A stretch of 64,000 nt of DNA, from NCBI GenBank assembly GCA_003248655.1, contig QFPM01000001.1, positions 1 to 64,000 of the forward strand, written 5' to 3'. A program made the translations under genes and the position numbers. The stretch comes from Microbacterium sp. Its GTDB lineage: Bacteria; Actinomycetota; Actinomycetes; Actinomycetales; Microbacteriaceae. How positions within the stretch are numbered: the first letter of the stretch is position 1; every line of letters starts with the position of its first letter. This document shows positions 23,343 through 31,965 of the stretch, in pieces. Under the pieces are notes generated by a model, which saw only the letters and a program-made list of their open reading frames with translations, was not told where the DNA came from and made no database searches.

Positions 23343-24290
23343 TCAGCTCGTCGTGGCGAGCACGCGGTGCAGGGCCTCAAGCGCCGCGGCGAGAGAGGGG
23401 ACGCGCTCGGCCCCGCCCGCCGTCACGATGTGCAGGCGCCGCGCCTCGGCGGCCGGCAACGGCACCGCCACGACCCCCGGCAGGAGCGGGAACGACTCCA
23501 CGGCCATCCGCGGCAGCGTCGCGACGCCGATCCCCTGTGCGACGAGCCCCTCGACGGCGACCGCGTTGTCGGTCTCGAACCCGATGCGCGGCTCAAACCC
23601 CGCGCGCTCGCACAGCTCGAGCAGGTGACCGCGGCAGCGCGGGCATCCCGCGATCCAGGTCTGGTCGGCGAGGTCCGCGACGTCGCCGGTGCTGGCGGTG
23701 TCCGTCGGCAGCACGAGCATGAGGTCGTCGTGGCCCGCGCTGCGCACCGCAAGGCCGCGGGCGCTCGTGCCGTGCGGGTCGTCGCGGTCGCCGGGGTAGC
23801 TGAAGGTGAGGGCGATATCGGCACGATCCTCGCGCACCGCCTCGACCGCCTCGGGCGGCTCGGCTTCGAGGTAGGTCAGCGACAGACCCGGGTGGGATGC
23901 CGCGAGGGCCGCGATAAGCCGCGGCACGATGACCGGGGATGCCGAGGGAAAGGCGACGAGCCGGACGAGGCCCGTGCGAAGTCCGCGTAGCTGTGCGAGC
24001 TCCTCGACGGCGGCGTCGAACGCGAGGCTCACCGCCGGCGCGTGGCGCGCGAGGACGCGCCCGGCCTCGGTGAGTCGGATGCCTCGGCCCACCTTCTCGA
24101 CGACGGCGACGCCGAGCCGCTGCTCGAGCCTGCGCAAGTGCTGGCTGATCGCCGGTTGACTGTAGCCGAGCGCAGCTGCGGCGGCAGTGATCGAGCCGGT
24201 GTCCGCGATTGACCGCACAATCCTCAGGGTCAGCACGTCGAAGTCCGGGGCATCCGTCATGGATTCATGATCGCACGGCATGTTTTGCAT
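23343..24290 (-). CDS. LysR-family transcriptional regulator
   Basis: The protein has about 315 residues with an N-terminal winged HTH (DTGSITAAAAALGYSQPAIS, then QHLRRLEQRLG) and a periplasmic-binding-like effector domain from about residue 100. AGGTGA lies 4 bp before the ATG at 24290, and a second ATG at 24260 begins the more typical LysR N-terminus. It is transcribed divergently from the aminotransferase gene at 24339 with a 48-bp gap, so it probably controls that gene and itself. Confidence 0.88.
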   Translation of the reverse strand: MQNMPCDHESMTDAPDFDVLTLRIVRSIADTGSITAAAAALGYSQPAISQHLRRLEQRLGVAVVEKVGRGIRLTEAGRVLARHAPAVSLAFDAAVEELAQLRGLRTGLVRLVAFPSASPVIVPRLIAALAASHPGLSLTYLEAEPPEAVEAVREDRADIALTFSYPGDRDDPHGTSARGLAVRSAGHDDLMLVLPTDTASTGDVADLADQTWIAGCPRCRGHLLELCERAGFEPRIGFETDNAVAVEGLVAQGIGVATLPRMAVESFPLLPGVVAVPLPAAEARRLHIVTAGGAERVPSLAAALEALHRVLATTS

Positions 24291-24338
24291 TGATCACCTG
24301 CCGTAGACGAATGCATCGATCTACCGCACCCTGGACGC

Positions 24339-25391
24339 ATGCCTCTCGCGCCGACCGACACGCTCGCGGGCCTCCGCGCCGAGTTCGATGGTGCCGCGGG
24401 CTACCTCGCGGCGTGCACGGCGGGGCTGCTCTCGGCGCCTAGTCGAGCGGCGATGACCGCTGACCTCCTCGGCCGGCCGGATCCGCTCTCGTACGGGCTT
24501 GCGGTGGAGGAATCCCGCGCCCACTTCGCGTCACTCGTCGGTGTCGGTGTCGACCGCGTCGCGATCGGCTCGCAGACCTCAGTGCAAGTGTCGCTTCTCG
24601 CCTCTGCCCTCCCCGAGGGTGCGGAGGTTCTGGTGCCCGAGCACGAGTTCTCGTCGCTCGTGCTGCCGTTCGTCCACGCCGGCCGCGGCATCCGCGTGCG
24701 CACGGCACCGCTCGACGGTCTTGCCGATGCGATCACGTCGGGGACGCACATCGTCGCTTTCTCGCTCGTGCAGTCGGGGTCGGGCGCGGTCGCCGATCTC
24801 GACGCGATCTGCGCCGCGGCGGCGCGAGTCGGCGCCCGCACGGTGTGCGATGCGACGCAGGCGGTGGGATGGATGCCGGTTGACGCGTCGCGGGTCGACG
24901 CACTGCTGTGCCACGCGTACAAGTGGCTTTGCTGCCCGCGCGGAGTCGCGTTCCTCACGCTCCGCCAGGACTGCGCCCGCACCCTTACGCCCCTGCACGC
25001 CGGATGGTACGCCGGGGATGACCCGTGGGCATCCTGCTACGGCGGCGACGCGTCGCTCGCCGGATGTGCGCGGCGGTTCGACGTCTCGCCCGCCTGGCAG
25101 GCGTTCGTCGGCGCGGCGCCCGCGCTCGCAGCCTTTGCGGCGGCCGACATGACGGCGGTTGAGGCGCACGCGACCGGTCTCGCCGATGCGTTCCGCGAGC
25201 GCCTCGGCCTCCCCCGCCCGGAACGCAGGAGCGCCATCGTGACGTGGCCGGATGCCGACGGCACCGACCTCGCGAAACTCACCGCCGCCGGCGTCGTGGC
25301 CTCGGGCCGAAACGGCCGTGCGCGCGTCGCGTTCCACGTCTTCAACGACATCCATGACGTCGACCTCGCGTGCCGCGCGCTCGGACACTGA
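24339..25391 (+). CDS. Class V aminotransferase (PLP-dependent, CsdA/kynureninase-like fold)
   Basis: The 350-residue fold-type I PLP enzyme has a Schiff-base lysine in CHAYKWLCCPRG and a PLP-binding aspartate in TVCDATQAVGW. An aminotransferase class V profile is evident from SFSLVQSGSGAVADLDAI to the lysine. The substrate cannot be deduced, as class V covers Cys desulfurases, serine aminotransferases, epimerases and kynureninase. No IscU-type partner is nearby. It is divergent from a LysR gene. The stop is followed directly by a 65-bp palindromic repeat. Confidence 0.82.
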   Translation: MPLAPTDTLAGLRAEFDGAAGYLAACTAGLLSAPSRAAMTADLLGRPDPLSYGLAVEESRAHFASLVGVGVDRVAIGSQTSVQVSLLASALPEGAEVLVPEHEFSSLVLPFVHAGRGIRVRTAPLDGLADAITSGTHIVAFSLVQSGSGAVADLDAICAAAARVGARTVCDATQAVGWMPVDASRVDALLCHAYKWLCCPRGVAFLTLRQDCARTLTPLHAGWYAGDDPWASCYGGDASLAGCARRFDVSPAWQAFVGAAPALAAFAAADMTAVEAHATGLADAFRERLGLPRPERRSAIVTWPDADGTDLAKLTAAGVVASGRNGRARVAFHVFNDIHDVDLACRALGH

Positions 25392-25407
25392 CGGGCATCC
25401 ACGCGTC

Positions 25408-25472
25408 GAGAAACCACCTGGCGCCTGAGAAACCACGTGCGCCGTGGTTTCTCAGGGCGTGAGTGGTTTCTC
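25408..25472. repeat. 65-bp four-arm nested palindrome, copy 1
   Basis: The arms are GAGAAACCAC at 25408 and 25427 and GTGGTTTCTC at 25444 and 25463, with spacers of 9, 7 and 9 bp. The inner pair and the outer pair each form a 10-bp stem. It fills the gap between the convergent aminotransferase and MFS genes and overlaps the TGA of the latter (25471-25473). The geometry is identical at 31888-31952 and 50703-50767. Confidence 0.92.
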
Positions 25473-26715
25473 AGGGCGTGCGTGAGCGCGCGTAGGGCGA
25501 CAGCACTGTCACGGCCGCGACAATCGCCAGCGCGACGAGCGCGAGGCCGCCGTATCCGATCCAGCTCAGGATGACGCCCGCGAGCACGGCTCCGACAGCG
25601 GCGCTGAAGGTCATGATCGTGTCGCTCAGCCCCTGGCGGCGCGGTCGAAGGTCGGTCGGCGTGCACTCGGTGAGCAGCGCGGCGCCCGCGACGGTCGCGG
25701 CACTCCACCCGGCGCCGAGGAGGAACAGCGCGAGGAGAACTGTCCACTGCGAGTCGGGTGCGACGGCGGCGAGCACGAGTGACGCCGCGAGAAGCGCCTG
25801 CCCGAGGAGAACGGTCGCAATCCTGCCCGCGCGATCGGCGAGGAGGCCGAACAGCGGAGACAGCCCGTACATGCCGAAGACGTGCAGCGCAATCGTCGTG
25901 CCGACGACGAGGGTCACGTGCTCGGGCGCGAGGTGCGCGAGGTGGATCGGCGTCATCGCCATCACCGACGCCATCACGACGTGGGAGCCTGCGACCGCGC
26001 AGATGGCGTACCGCGCCGCGACCGGCCGGTCGGCCTCGGCGATCTGCTCACGACGCGCCTCGCCCGTGCGAGCCAGCTGCTGCGCCACCAGGAGCGGATC
26101 CGGTCGTAGCGCGACGAGGTACAGCGCGAGCGCGCACACCTGCGCGACGATGGAGAAGGCGTACGCACCGGTGAGCGGCGGCATCCCGATCGTGCTCCCG
26201 AAGGCTTCACCGGGGGTCAGCAGGAGCGGCCCCACAACTCCGCCGACGGTCGTCGCCCACACGACCGTCCCGAGGTCGCGGCCGCGCCGCGTCGAGGTCG
26301 CGAGGTCGGTCGCGGCGAACCGCGACTGCAGATTGCCGGCGTTGCCCGCGCCGATCAGCACGACTCCGAGAAGGAGCAGCGGGAACGACCGCGCGGCGGC
26401 AGCGGTGATGACGTTCGCGATCCCCGTCAAGGCGAAGAGGTTCCCGAACGTCAGCGCCCAGCGACGGCCGCGCCGCGCGGCGAGCCGGGCGAGCGGTATC
26501 GCACAGATCGACGCGCCGAGCGTGACGGATGCCGTGGCGAGCCCCGAGAGCGACTCCTGCCCCGAGAGGTCGGCCGCGAGCAGCGCGCCGAGCGACACGG
26601 TCGCCCCGAATGCGATGCCGCCGAACACCTGCCCGGCCGCCAGGATGCCGACGGTCCGCCGCTGGATCGTGGCCACCTCCGCGGCGGAGGATGCCACGGC
26701 ATCCGCGCCGGTCAC
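25471..26715 (-). CDS. MFS transporter (12-helix type)
   Basis: The 414-residue membrane protein has about twelve hydrophobic helices in two halves joined by a polar loop near residues 205-235. MFS motif-A-like sequences appear as ARLAARRGRRWALTFG after helix 2 and FGLLADRAGR after helix 8. Substrate is unknown. The GTG start at 26715 overlaps the stop of the FAH-family gene (GTGA), so it is the last gene of a leuB-ilvE-FAH-MFS run. Confidence 0.85.
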   Translation of the reverse strand: MTGADAVASSAAEVATIQRRTVGILAAGQVFGGIAFGATVSLGALLAADLSGQESLSGLATASVTLGASICAIPLARLAARRGRRWALTFGNLFALTGIANVITAAAARSFPLLLLGVVLIGAGNAGNLQSRFAATDLATSTRRGRDLGTVVWATTVGGVVGPLLLTPGEAFGSTIGMPPLTGAYAFSIVAQVCALALYLVALRPDPLLVAQQLARTGEARREQIAEADRPVAARYAICAVAGSHVVMASVMAMTPIHLAHLAPEHVTLVVGTTIALHVFGMYGLSPLFGLLADRAGRIATVLLGQALLAASLVLAAVAPDSQWTVLLALFLLGAGWSAATVAGAALLTECTPTDLRPRRQGLSDTIMTFSAAVGAVLAGVILSWIGYGGLALVALAIVAAVTVLSPYARSRTP

Positions 26716-27479
26716 GCGTCGCGGACGGGGTTTCGGAGCGTGCCGAGTCCGGTGATCTCGACCTCGACGACGTCACCTGCGACGAACGGGCCGACGCCCG
26801 CCGGGGTGCCTGCGAGGATGACATCACCCGGCAGCAGGGTGAACGCGTGCGACGCATAGGAGATGAACTCCGCCGGCGAGAACACCATCTCGCCGAGCGT
26901 GCCGTCCTGATGCACCTCGCCGTTCACGCGGGTGACGATCCGCACGTCCGGCGACGGTGTGAACTCGGTCTCGATCGCGGGCCCCAGCGGGCAGAACGTG
27001 TCGAAGCCCTTCGCGCGCGACCACTGCCCGTCGCTCTTCTGCAGGTCGCGCGCCGTCACGTCGTTGCCGATCGTGTAGCCGAAGACGTAGTCGAGGGCAT
27101 CCTCGACCGACACGTTCTTCGCCACGCGGCCGATGACGGCGGCAAGCTCGCCCTCGTAGTCGGTGCGCTGGGACTGCGGCGGGCGCACGATCGCATCGCC
27201 GGGTCCGATCACCGACGTGTTGGGCTTCAGGAACATCAGCGGCTCCGTCGGCACCTCGTTGCCGAGTTCGGCCGCGTGATCACGGTAGTTCCGCGCAATG
27301 CAGACGATCTTCGAGCGCGGGATGACGGGCGCGAGTAGCGCCACCTCAGCGAGCGGCACGCGCTCCCCCGTCGTGTCGAACCCCGCGAACAACGGGTCTC
27401 CGGCGAGCACGACGAGGTCGGTCTCGTCGACGATGCCGAAGCGGATGACGTCGTCGTGACTGAACCGGACGACTCTCAT
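26712..27479 (-). CDS. Fumarylacetoacetate hydrolase (FAH) family protein
   Basis: The 255-residue protein has the FAH catalytic domain from about residue 60: KIVCIARNYRDHAAE, the metal-binding acidic residues in DYEGELAAVIGR and YVFGYTIGNDVTARDLQ, and the closing GDVILAGTPAGVGP. Family members hydrolyse or decarboxylate acylpyruvates and related diketo acids, using Mg2+ or Mn2+. The specific substrate is not readable. It is coupled to ilvE by ATGA at 27476-27479 and to the MFS gene by GTGA. Confidence 0.88.
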   Translation of the reverse strand: MRVVRFSHDDVIRFGIVDETDLVVLAGDPLFAGFDTTGERVPLAEVALLAPVIPRSKIVCIARNYRDHAAELGNEVPTEPLMFLKPNTSVIGPGDAIVRPPQSQRTDYEGELAAVIGRVAKNVSVEDALDYVFGYTIGNDVTARDLQKSDGQWSRAKGFDTFCPLGPAIETEFTPSPDVRIVTRVNGEVHQDGTLGEMVFSPAEFISYASHAFTLLPGDVILAGTPAGVGPFVAGDVVEVEITGLGTLRNPVRDA

Positions 27480-28600
27480 GCGGAGGCGTCCGCGTCGAGG
27501 CGCAGCATCCAGCCGTGCGTGTCCTCCGCGCGCCCGTACTGGATGTCGGTGAGCCGCTCGCGGATCGCCATCGTGACCGCACCGGGAGTTGCGCGCTCGG
27601 CGCCGATCGTCAGGTCGCGTCCGATGAGGCGGCCGATCGGCGTGATGACCGCGGCGGTACCGCACGCGAACGCCTCGACGATCTCGCCGGATGCCGCGCC
27701 CTCGCGCCACTCGTCGAGCGATACGCGTCGCACCTCCGCCTCGTGCCCGAGGTCGGTGGCGACCTGCAGCACCGACGCGCGCGTGATGGACGGCAGGATC
27801 GAGTCGGAATCGGGGACGAGAAGAGACCCGTCCTTGCGCACGAACACGACGTTCATGCCGCCGAGCTCCTCGATGTAGCGGCCCTCCGCGGCATCCAGGT
27901 AGAGCTCCTGCGCGCACCCGTGCTTCGCCGCCTCTTCGTGCGGAAGGAGGCTCGCTGCGTAGTTGCCGCCGGTCTTGGCTGCGCCCAGCCCCCCGCGTCC
28001 TGCGCGCGAGTACTCGGTCTCGAGCCAGATGTCGACCGGCGCGACGCCGCCGGAGAAGTACGCACCGGCTGGGCTCGCGATCACGTAGTAGGCGACCTTC
28101 TTCGCGGCGCGCACGCCGAGGAACGCCTCCTTCGCGAACATGAAGGGACGGAGGTACAGGCTCGTGTCCGGCGCTCCGGGAACCCACTGCCCGTCGACCG
28201 CGATGAGTTCGCGCAAGGACTGGATGAAGTACTCCGTCGGCAGTTCCGGCAACGCGAGACGGCGCGCCGAGTCCTGCAGCCGCTTGGCGTTCTGGTCGGG
28301 TCGGAAGGTGCGGATCGAGCCGTCTGCCCACCGGTAGGCCTTGAGCCCCTCGAAGATCTCCTGACCGTAGTGCAACACGGCGGCGGCGGGGTCGAGCGGA
28401 ATCGGACCGTACGGCTGCACGCGCGGCCGGTGCCACCCGCCCTTGTCCGACCAGCAGATGTCGACCATGTGGTCGGTGAAGACCTGCCCGAACGCGGGAG
28501 CCGCGAGGATCGCCTCGCGCTCGGCGGCGCTGCGGGCGACGAGGTTGCGCGTCACCTCGAACGTGAGGGGTGCTGCGGTGTCGGTGGAAGTGAGAGTCAT
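27476..28600 (-). CDS. ilvE: Branched-chain amino-acid aminotransferase
   Basis: The 374-residue class IV aminotransferase has family phrases YGQEIFEGLKAYR, the PLP lysine in GAAKTGGNYAAS, and AFACGTAAVITPIGRL in the cofactor phosphate region. It makes the last step of Leu, Ile and Val synthesis and the first step of their breakdown. It lies 33 bp downstream of leuB in the same direction, which ties it to leucine synthesis. Confidence 0.96.
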   Translation of the reverse strand: MTLTSTDTAAPLTFEVTRNLVARSAAEREAILAAPAFGQVFTDHMVDICWSDKGGWHRPRVQPYGPIPLDPAAAVLHYGQEIFEGLKAYRWADGSIRTFRPDQNAKRLQDSARRLALPELPTEYFIQSLRELIAVDGQWVPGAPDTSLYLRPFMFAKEAFLGVRAAKKVAYYVIASPAGAYFSGGVAPVDIWLETEYSRAGRGGLGAAKTGGNYAASLLPHEEAAKHGCAQELYLDAAEGRYIEELGGMNVVFVRKDGSLLVPDSDSILPSITRASVLQVATDLGHEAEVRRVSLDEWREGAASGEIVEAFACGTAAVITPIGRLIGRDLTIGAERATPGAVTMAIRERLTDIQYGRAEDTHGWMLRLDADASA

Positions 28601-28633
28601 GTCAATCCTGATTCGTGCGGTGGCGAGACCAGG

Positions 28634-29686
28634 CTACGCCTGGAGGGCTGCCACGATGGCGTCGCCGACCTGCGTGGTCGAGCGCGGCTCGGATCCCCGG
28701 GCGGCGATGTCGGCTTCGACGGCGCGGGTGACGCGCTGTGCCTCGTCCGTCAGCCCGAGGTGATCGAGCATGAGTGCGACGGATCCGATCGCGGCCGTGG
28801 GGTCGGCCTTCTGGGTCCCTGCGATGTCGGGTGCCGAACCGTGTACGGGCTCGAACATCGAGGGGAACGCGCCGTCGGGGTTGATGTTCCCCGAAGCGGC
28901 GAGGCCGATGCCACCGGTGACGGCGCCGGCCAAGTCTGTGAGGATGTCGCCGAAGAGGTTGTCGGTGACGATCACGTCGAAGCGGCCCGGGTTCGTGACC
29001 AGATAGATGGTGGCCGCGTCGACGTGGGCATAGTCTACGACGACGTCGGGATGCTCGGATGCCACGGCATCCACGATCCGCTTCCACATGCCCCCGGCGT
29101 GCACGAGCACGTTCGTCTTGTGCACGAGGGTCAGCTTCTTGCGACGCCGCTCGGCCTGCGCGAACGCGTAGCGCACGACCCGCTCGATGCCGTACGCCGT
29201 GTTCACGGAGGTCTCGTTCGCGACCTCGTGCGAAGTGCCGGTGCGGATCGACCCGCCGTTTCCGACATACGGGCCCTCGGTGCCTTCGCGCACGACGACG
29301 AAGTCGATCTCGCCGGGGTCGGCGAGCGGCCCGGGCGCGCCCGCGTAGAGCTTCGACGGACGCAGGTTCACGTAGTGATCCAGCTCGAACCGTAGCTTCA
29401 GCAGCAGCCCGCGCTCGATGTTTGCGTCCTTCAGACGCGGGTCACCGGGCACCCCTCCGACGGCGCCGAGGAGGATCACGTCGTGCGCGGCGATCGCCGC
29501 AAGGTCGTCGTCGCTGAGGGTGTCGCCGGTCTCAAGGTAACGCGCCGCACCGAGCGAGAACCGCGTCTTCTCGAACGTGACGTCGGAACCTGCCGTCACG
29601 GCATCCAGCACCTTTTCGGCCTCGGCGACCACTTCGGGGCCGATGCCGTCACCGGGGATGACGGCCAGCTTGATGACACGCGACAT
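28634..29686 (-). CDS. leuB: 3-isopropylmalate dehydrogenase
   Basis: The 350-residue NAD-dependent beta-decarboxylating dehydrogenase has IPGDGIGPEVVAEAEKVLD at the N-terminus and VTDNLFGDILTDLAGAVTGG as the metal/substrate signature, then HGSAPDIAGTQKADPTA. The length is normal. It is the first gene of the leuB-ilvE-FAH-MFS unit, with its promoter probably in the 45 bp before 29732 or within the upstream gene end. Confidence 0.97.
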   Translation of the reverse strand: MSRVIKLAVIPGDGIGPEVVAEAEKVLDAVTAGSDVTFEKTRFSLGAARYLETGDTLSDDDLAAIAAHDVILLGAVGGVPGDPRLKDANIERGLLLKLRFELDHYVNLRPSKLYAGAPGPLADPGEIDFVVVREGTEGPYVGNGGSIRTGTSHEVANETSVNTAYGIERVVRYAFAQAERRRKKLTLVHKTNVLVHAGGMWKRIVDAVASEHPDVVVDYAHVDAATIYLVTNPGRFDVIVTDNLFGDILTDLAGAVTGGIGLAASGNINPDGAFPSMFEPVHGSAPDIAGTQKADPTAAIGSVALMLDHLGLTDEAQRVTRAVEADIAARGSEPRSTTQVGDAIVAALQA

Positions 29687-29731
29687 GACTCTCCTGCGAT
29701 CGGGCGGACCGCGACGGCGGCGCTGCAGGCG

Positions 29732-31279
29732 TCAGTGCTCGACGTGCGCGGTGCGGGACCCTTTCAGCGTAGTGGCCGCGATCACCGCGGCGATCGCGAC
29801 GAGGATCGCCCCGATGACGGCCGTGATCGACACACCCGAGTCGAACGCGTGTGCGGCGGCCGTGCGCAAGGCGTCGCCCGTTGCTGCGTCGAGCGTGGAT
29901 GCCACGGTCATCGCGCCCGCGAGGGTCTCGCGAGCGGCATCCGCTGCCGCCTCCGGCACCCCGGCGGGAATCACGATCCCCGCGCGGTACGCCGCCGTGA
30001 GGATGCCGCCGAGCACAGACGTGCCGAGGACGGCCCCGACCTCGTACGCGGTCTCGGACACGGCGCTCGCAGCTCCCGCCTTGGCGGGGGGCGCACTCGC
30101 GAGGATCAGCTCGTTTGAGACGGTCTCCGCCGCGCCGATGCCGATGCCGAGGAGCGCGAACGCGCCGATCAGCAGCGGCAGCGCGCCGTCGCCGACCGCG
30201 CCGGGTACGAGCAGATACGCGACGACCGAGAAGGACAGCGCGGAAGGCACGACGATCCGCGCCGACACGCGCCGCGCGATCGGGACGACGAGAAGGCCCG
30301 CGACGATCATCGCGAGCATGCCCGGAACGAGCGCGAAGCCCGCGTTCATCGGCGACAGTCCGGCGATGAGCTGCAGGTGCTGTGCGACGAAGTACAGGAA
30401 CCCGACGAGCGAGACGACGCTCAGCAGGTTCACCAGCAGAGCACCGCTGAACGTACCGCGCGAGAACAGGCGCATGTCCAGCATCGGCTGCGCGGCGCTG
30501 AGCTGACGACGCACGAACGCGAACCCGAATGCGATGCCCGCGAGGGTGAGCGCCACCGGCATCCAGCCGAAGCCGTGCGCGGCGACTTCCTTGATCGCGT
30601 AGACGATGGGGACCATCGTGAGCATCGATAGGGCGATGCTGACCGGGTCGATACGGCCCGGGTTCGGGTCGCGGCTCTCGGGCACGAGAAGCGGCGCGAG
30701 GATCAGCAGCGGCACGAGCACCGGCACCGACAGGAGGAACACCGAGCCCCACGCGAAGTGCTCGAGCAGCAGGCCACCGACGATCGGGCCGAGCGCCGCG
30801 CCCGCCGAGAACATCGAGGCCCACACGGCGATCGCGAACCGCCGCTGGTCGCGGTCGGTGAAGATCGAGCGCAGGAGCGACAGGGTCGAGGGCATCAGCA
30901 TCGCGCCGAAGACGCCCATCGCGGCACGCGCGGCGATGAGCCACGCGGCGCTCGGCGCGAACGCCGCGAGAACCGACACCGCGGCGAAGCCGACCGCGCC
31001 GATGAGCAGCATCCGTCGCCGACCGAAGCGGTCGCCCAGGGTCCCCATGGTCACGAGCAGACCCGCGAGCACGAGCGGGTAGGCGTCGATGATCCACAGC
31101 TGCTGCGTGCTCGTCGGGCTGAGGCTCAGCGCGATATCGGGGAGAGCGAAGCTGAGCACCGTGTTGTCGACCGAGACGAGCAACACGGGCAGCATGAGCA
31201 CGACGAGGGCCGCCCAGCCGCGCCAGCCGACGCGCTTGCCCTGGGCATCCGCCAATGTGATCTCTTCTGTCAAAGTCAT
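29732..31279 (-). CDS. DHA2-type multidrug MFS exporter (14 helices)
   Basis: The 515-residue protein has the DHA2 layout: about fourteen helices, motif A GDRFGRRRMLLIG after helix 2 and the motif-C-like stretch in helix 5 (ALGPIVGGLLLEHFAW). These are proton-driven drug or biocide exporters (EmrB/QacA/SmvA group). The ATG at 31279 is chosen because the membrane domain and basic N-terminus begin there, while the frame further upstream crosses the divergent TetR gene. The operator at 31286-31305 lies immediately upstream. Confidence 0.88.
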   Translation of the reverse strand: MTLTEEITLADAQGKRVGWRGWAALVVLMLPVLLVSVDNTVLSFALPDIALSLSPTSTQQLWIIDAYPLVLAGLLVTMGTLGDRFGRRRMLLIGAVGFAAVSVLAAFAPSAAWLIAARAAMGVFGAMLMPSTLSLLRSIFTDRDQRRFAIAVWASMFSAGAALGPIVGGLLLEHFAWGSVFLLSVPVLVPLLILAPLLVPESRDPNPGRIDPVSIALSMLTMVPIVYAIKEVAAHGFGWMPVALTLAGIAFGFAFVRRQLSAAQPMLDMRLFSRGTFSGALLVNLLSVVSLVGFLYFVAQHLQLIAGLSPMNAGFALVPGMLAMIVAGLLVVPIARRVSARIVVPSALSFSVVAYLLVPGAVGDGALPLLIGAFALLGIGIGAAETVSNELILASAPPAKAGAASAVSETAYEVGAVLGTSVLGGILTAAYRAGIVIPAGVPEAAADAARETLAGAMTVASTLDAATGDALRTAAAHAFDSGVSITAVIGAILVAIAAVIAATTLKGSRTAHVEH

Positions 31280-31285
31280 GATTAA

Positions 31286-31305
31286 TACACCGTCCAGCCG
31301 GTATA
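31286..31305. promoter_or_regulatory. TetR-type operator between exporter and regulator
   Basis: This imperfect 20-bp palindrome has half-sites TAnACCG and CGGTnTA, placed between the divergent exporter (start 31279) and TetR (start 31347) genes. It is the only clear symmetry there, so it is the likely site of the neighbouring TetR protein. Confidence 0.6.
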
Positions 31306-31346
31306 GTATCAGACATGGCCGCACCCCGCTGGATACGATCGACACC

Positions 31347-31889
31347 ATGAGCCGCCCTCCCCTGGCCCGCGAGAAGGTGCTGGATGCCTTCGAAGCGATC
31401 CTCGTCGACGAGGGCGAACGCGCCGCGACGATGGATGCCACGGCGCGCGCCGCCGGCGTCTCGAAAGGCGGGCTGCTCTACCACTTCGCCTCGAAGGACG
31501 CGCTCGAGGCCGGGCTCGTCGAGCGCCTGCAGGTCCTCGTCGACGGCGATGTGGCCGCGATGACCAGCTATCCGAGCGGGCCGATCGCGCACTTCCTGCG
31601 CTCGTCAGTGATGTCCAACGATCCGATCGACCGGGTCATTCTCGCGACGTCTCGCCTCGCGCAGGGCGGCAACACGCACGCCGCCGAGGCGCTGCGCGAG
31701 GTGCGCGAGAAGTGGGCCGATGCCCTCCGCCCCTACGCCCCCGACGGCGCCGCGCTCGACCTCGTCATGCTCGTCGGAGACGGGCTGTACTTCAACAACG
31801 CACTTTCAGGCGGTTCGATCCCGGGGCCGGTCCCCCGCGGGGACGCACTCGACGCCCTCATCGCGCTCGTCGAGCGCGCCGTGCGCTGA
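31347..31889 (+). CDS. TetR-family repressor of the DHA2 exporter
   Basis: The 180-residue protein has an N-terminal HTH (MDATARAAGVSKGGLLYHFA, then SKDALEAGLVE) and a helical ligand domain. It is divergent from a drug exporter and separated by a palindrome, the classic ramR/tetR arrangement. Its stop codon lies inside the first arm of the 65-bp repeat at 31888. It probably relieves exporter repression on binding the substrate. Confidence 0.9.
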   Translation: MSRPPLAREKVLDAFEAILVDEGERAATMDATARAAGVSKGGLLYHFASKDALEAGLVERLQVLVDGDVAAMTSYPSGPIAHFLRSSVMSNDPIDRVILATSRLAQGGNTHAAEALREVREKWADALRPYAPDGAALDLVMLVGDGLYFNNALSGGSIPGPVPRGDALDALIALVERAVR

Positions 31890-31952
31890 GAAACCACTCG
31901 CACGCCGAGAAACCGCGGGTGCCGTGGTTTCTCAGGCGACGGGTGGTTTCTC
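31888..31952. repeat. 65-bp four-arm nested palindrome, copy 2
   Basis: GAGAAACCAC (31888), GAGAAACCGC (31907), GTGGTTTCTC (31924) and GTGGTTTCTC (31943) have exactly the same 19-17-19 spacing as copy 1. It overlaps the TetR stop and ends 13 bp before the serA stop, again a convergent junction. Confidence 0.92.
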
Positions 31953-31965
31953 GGCGCGAGACGCC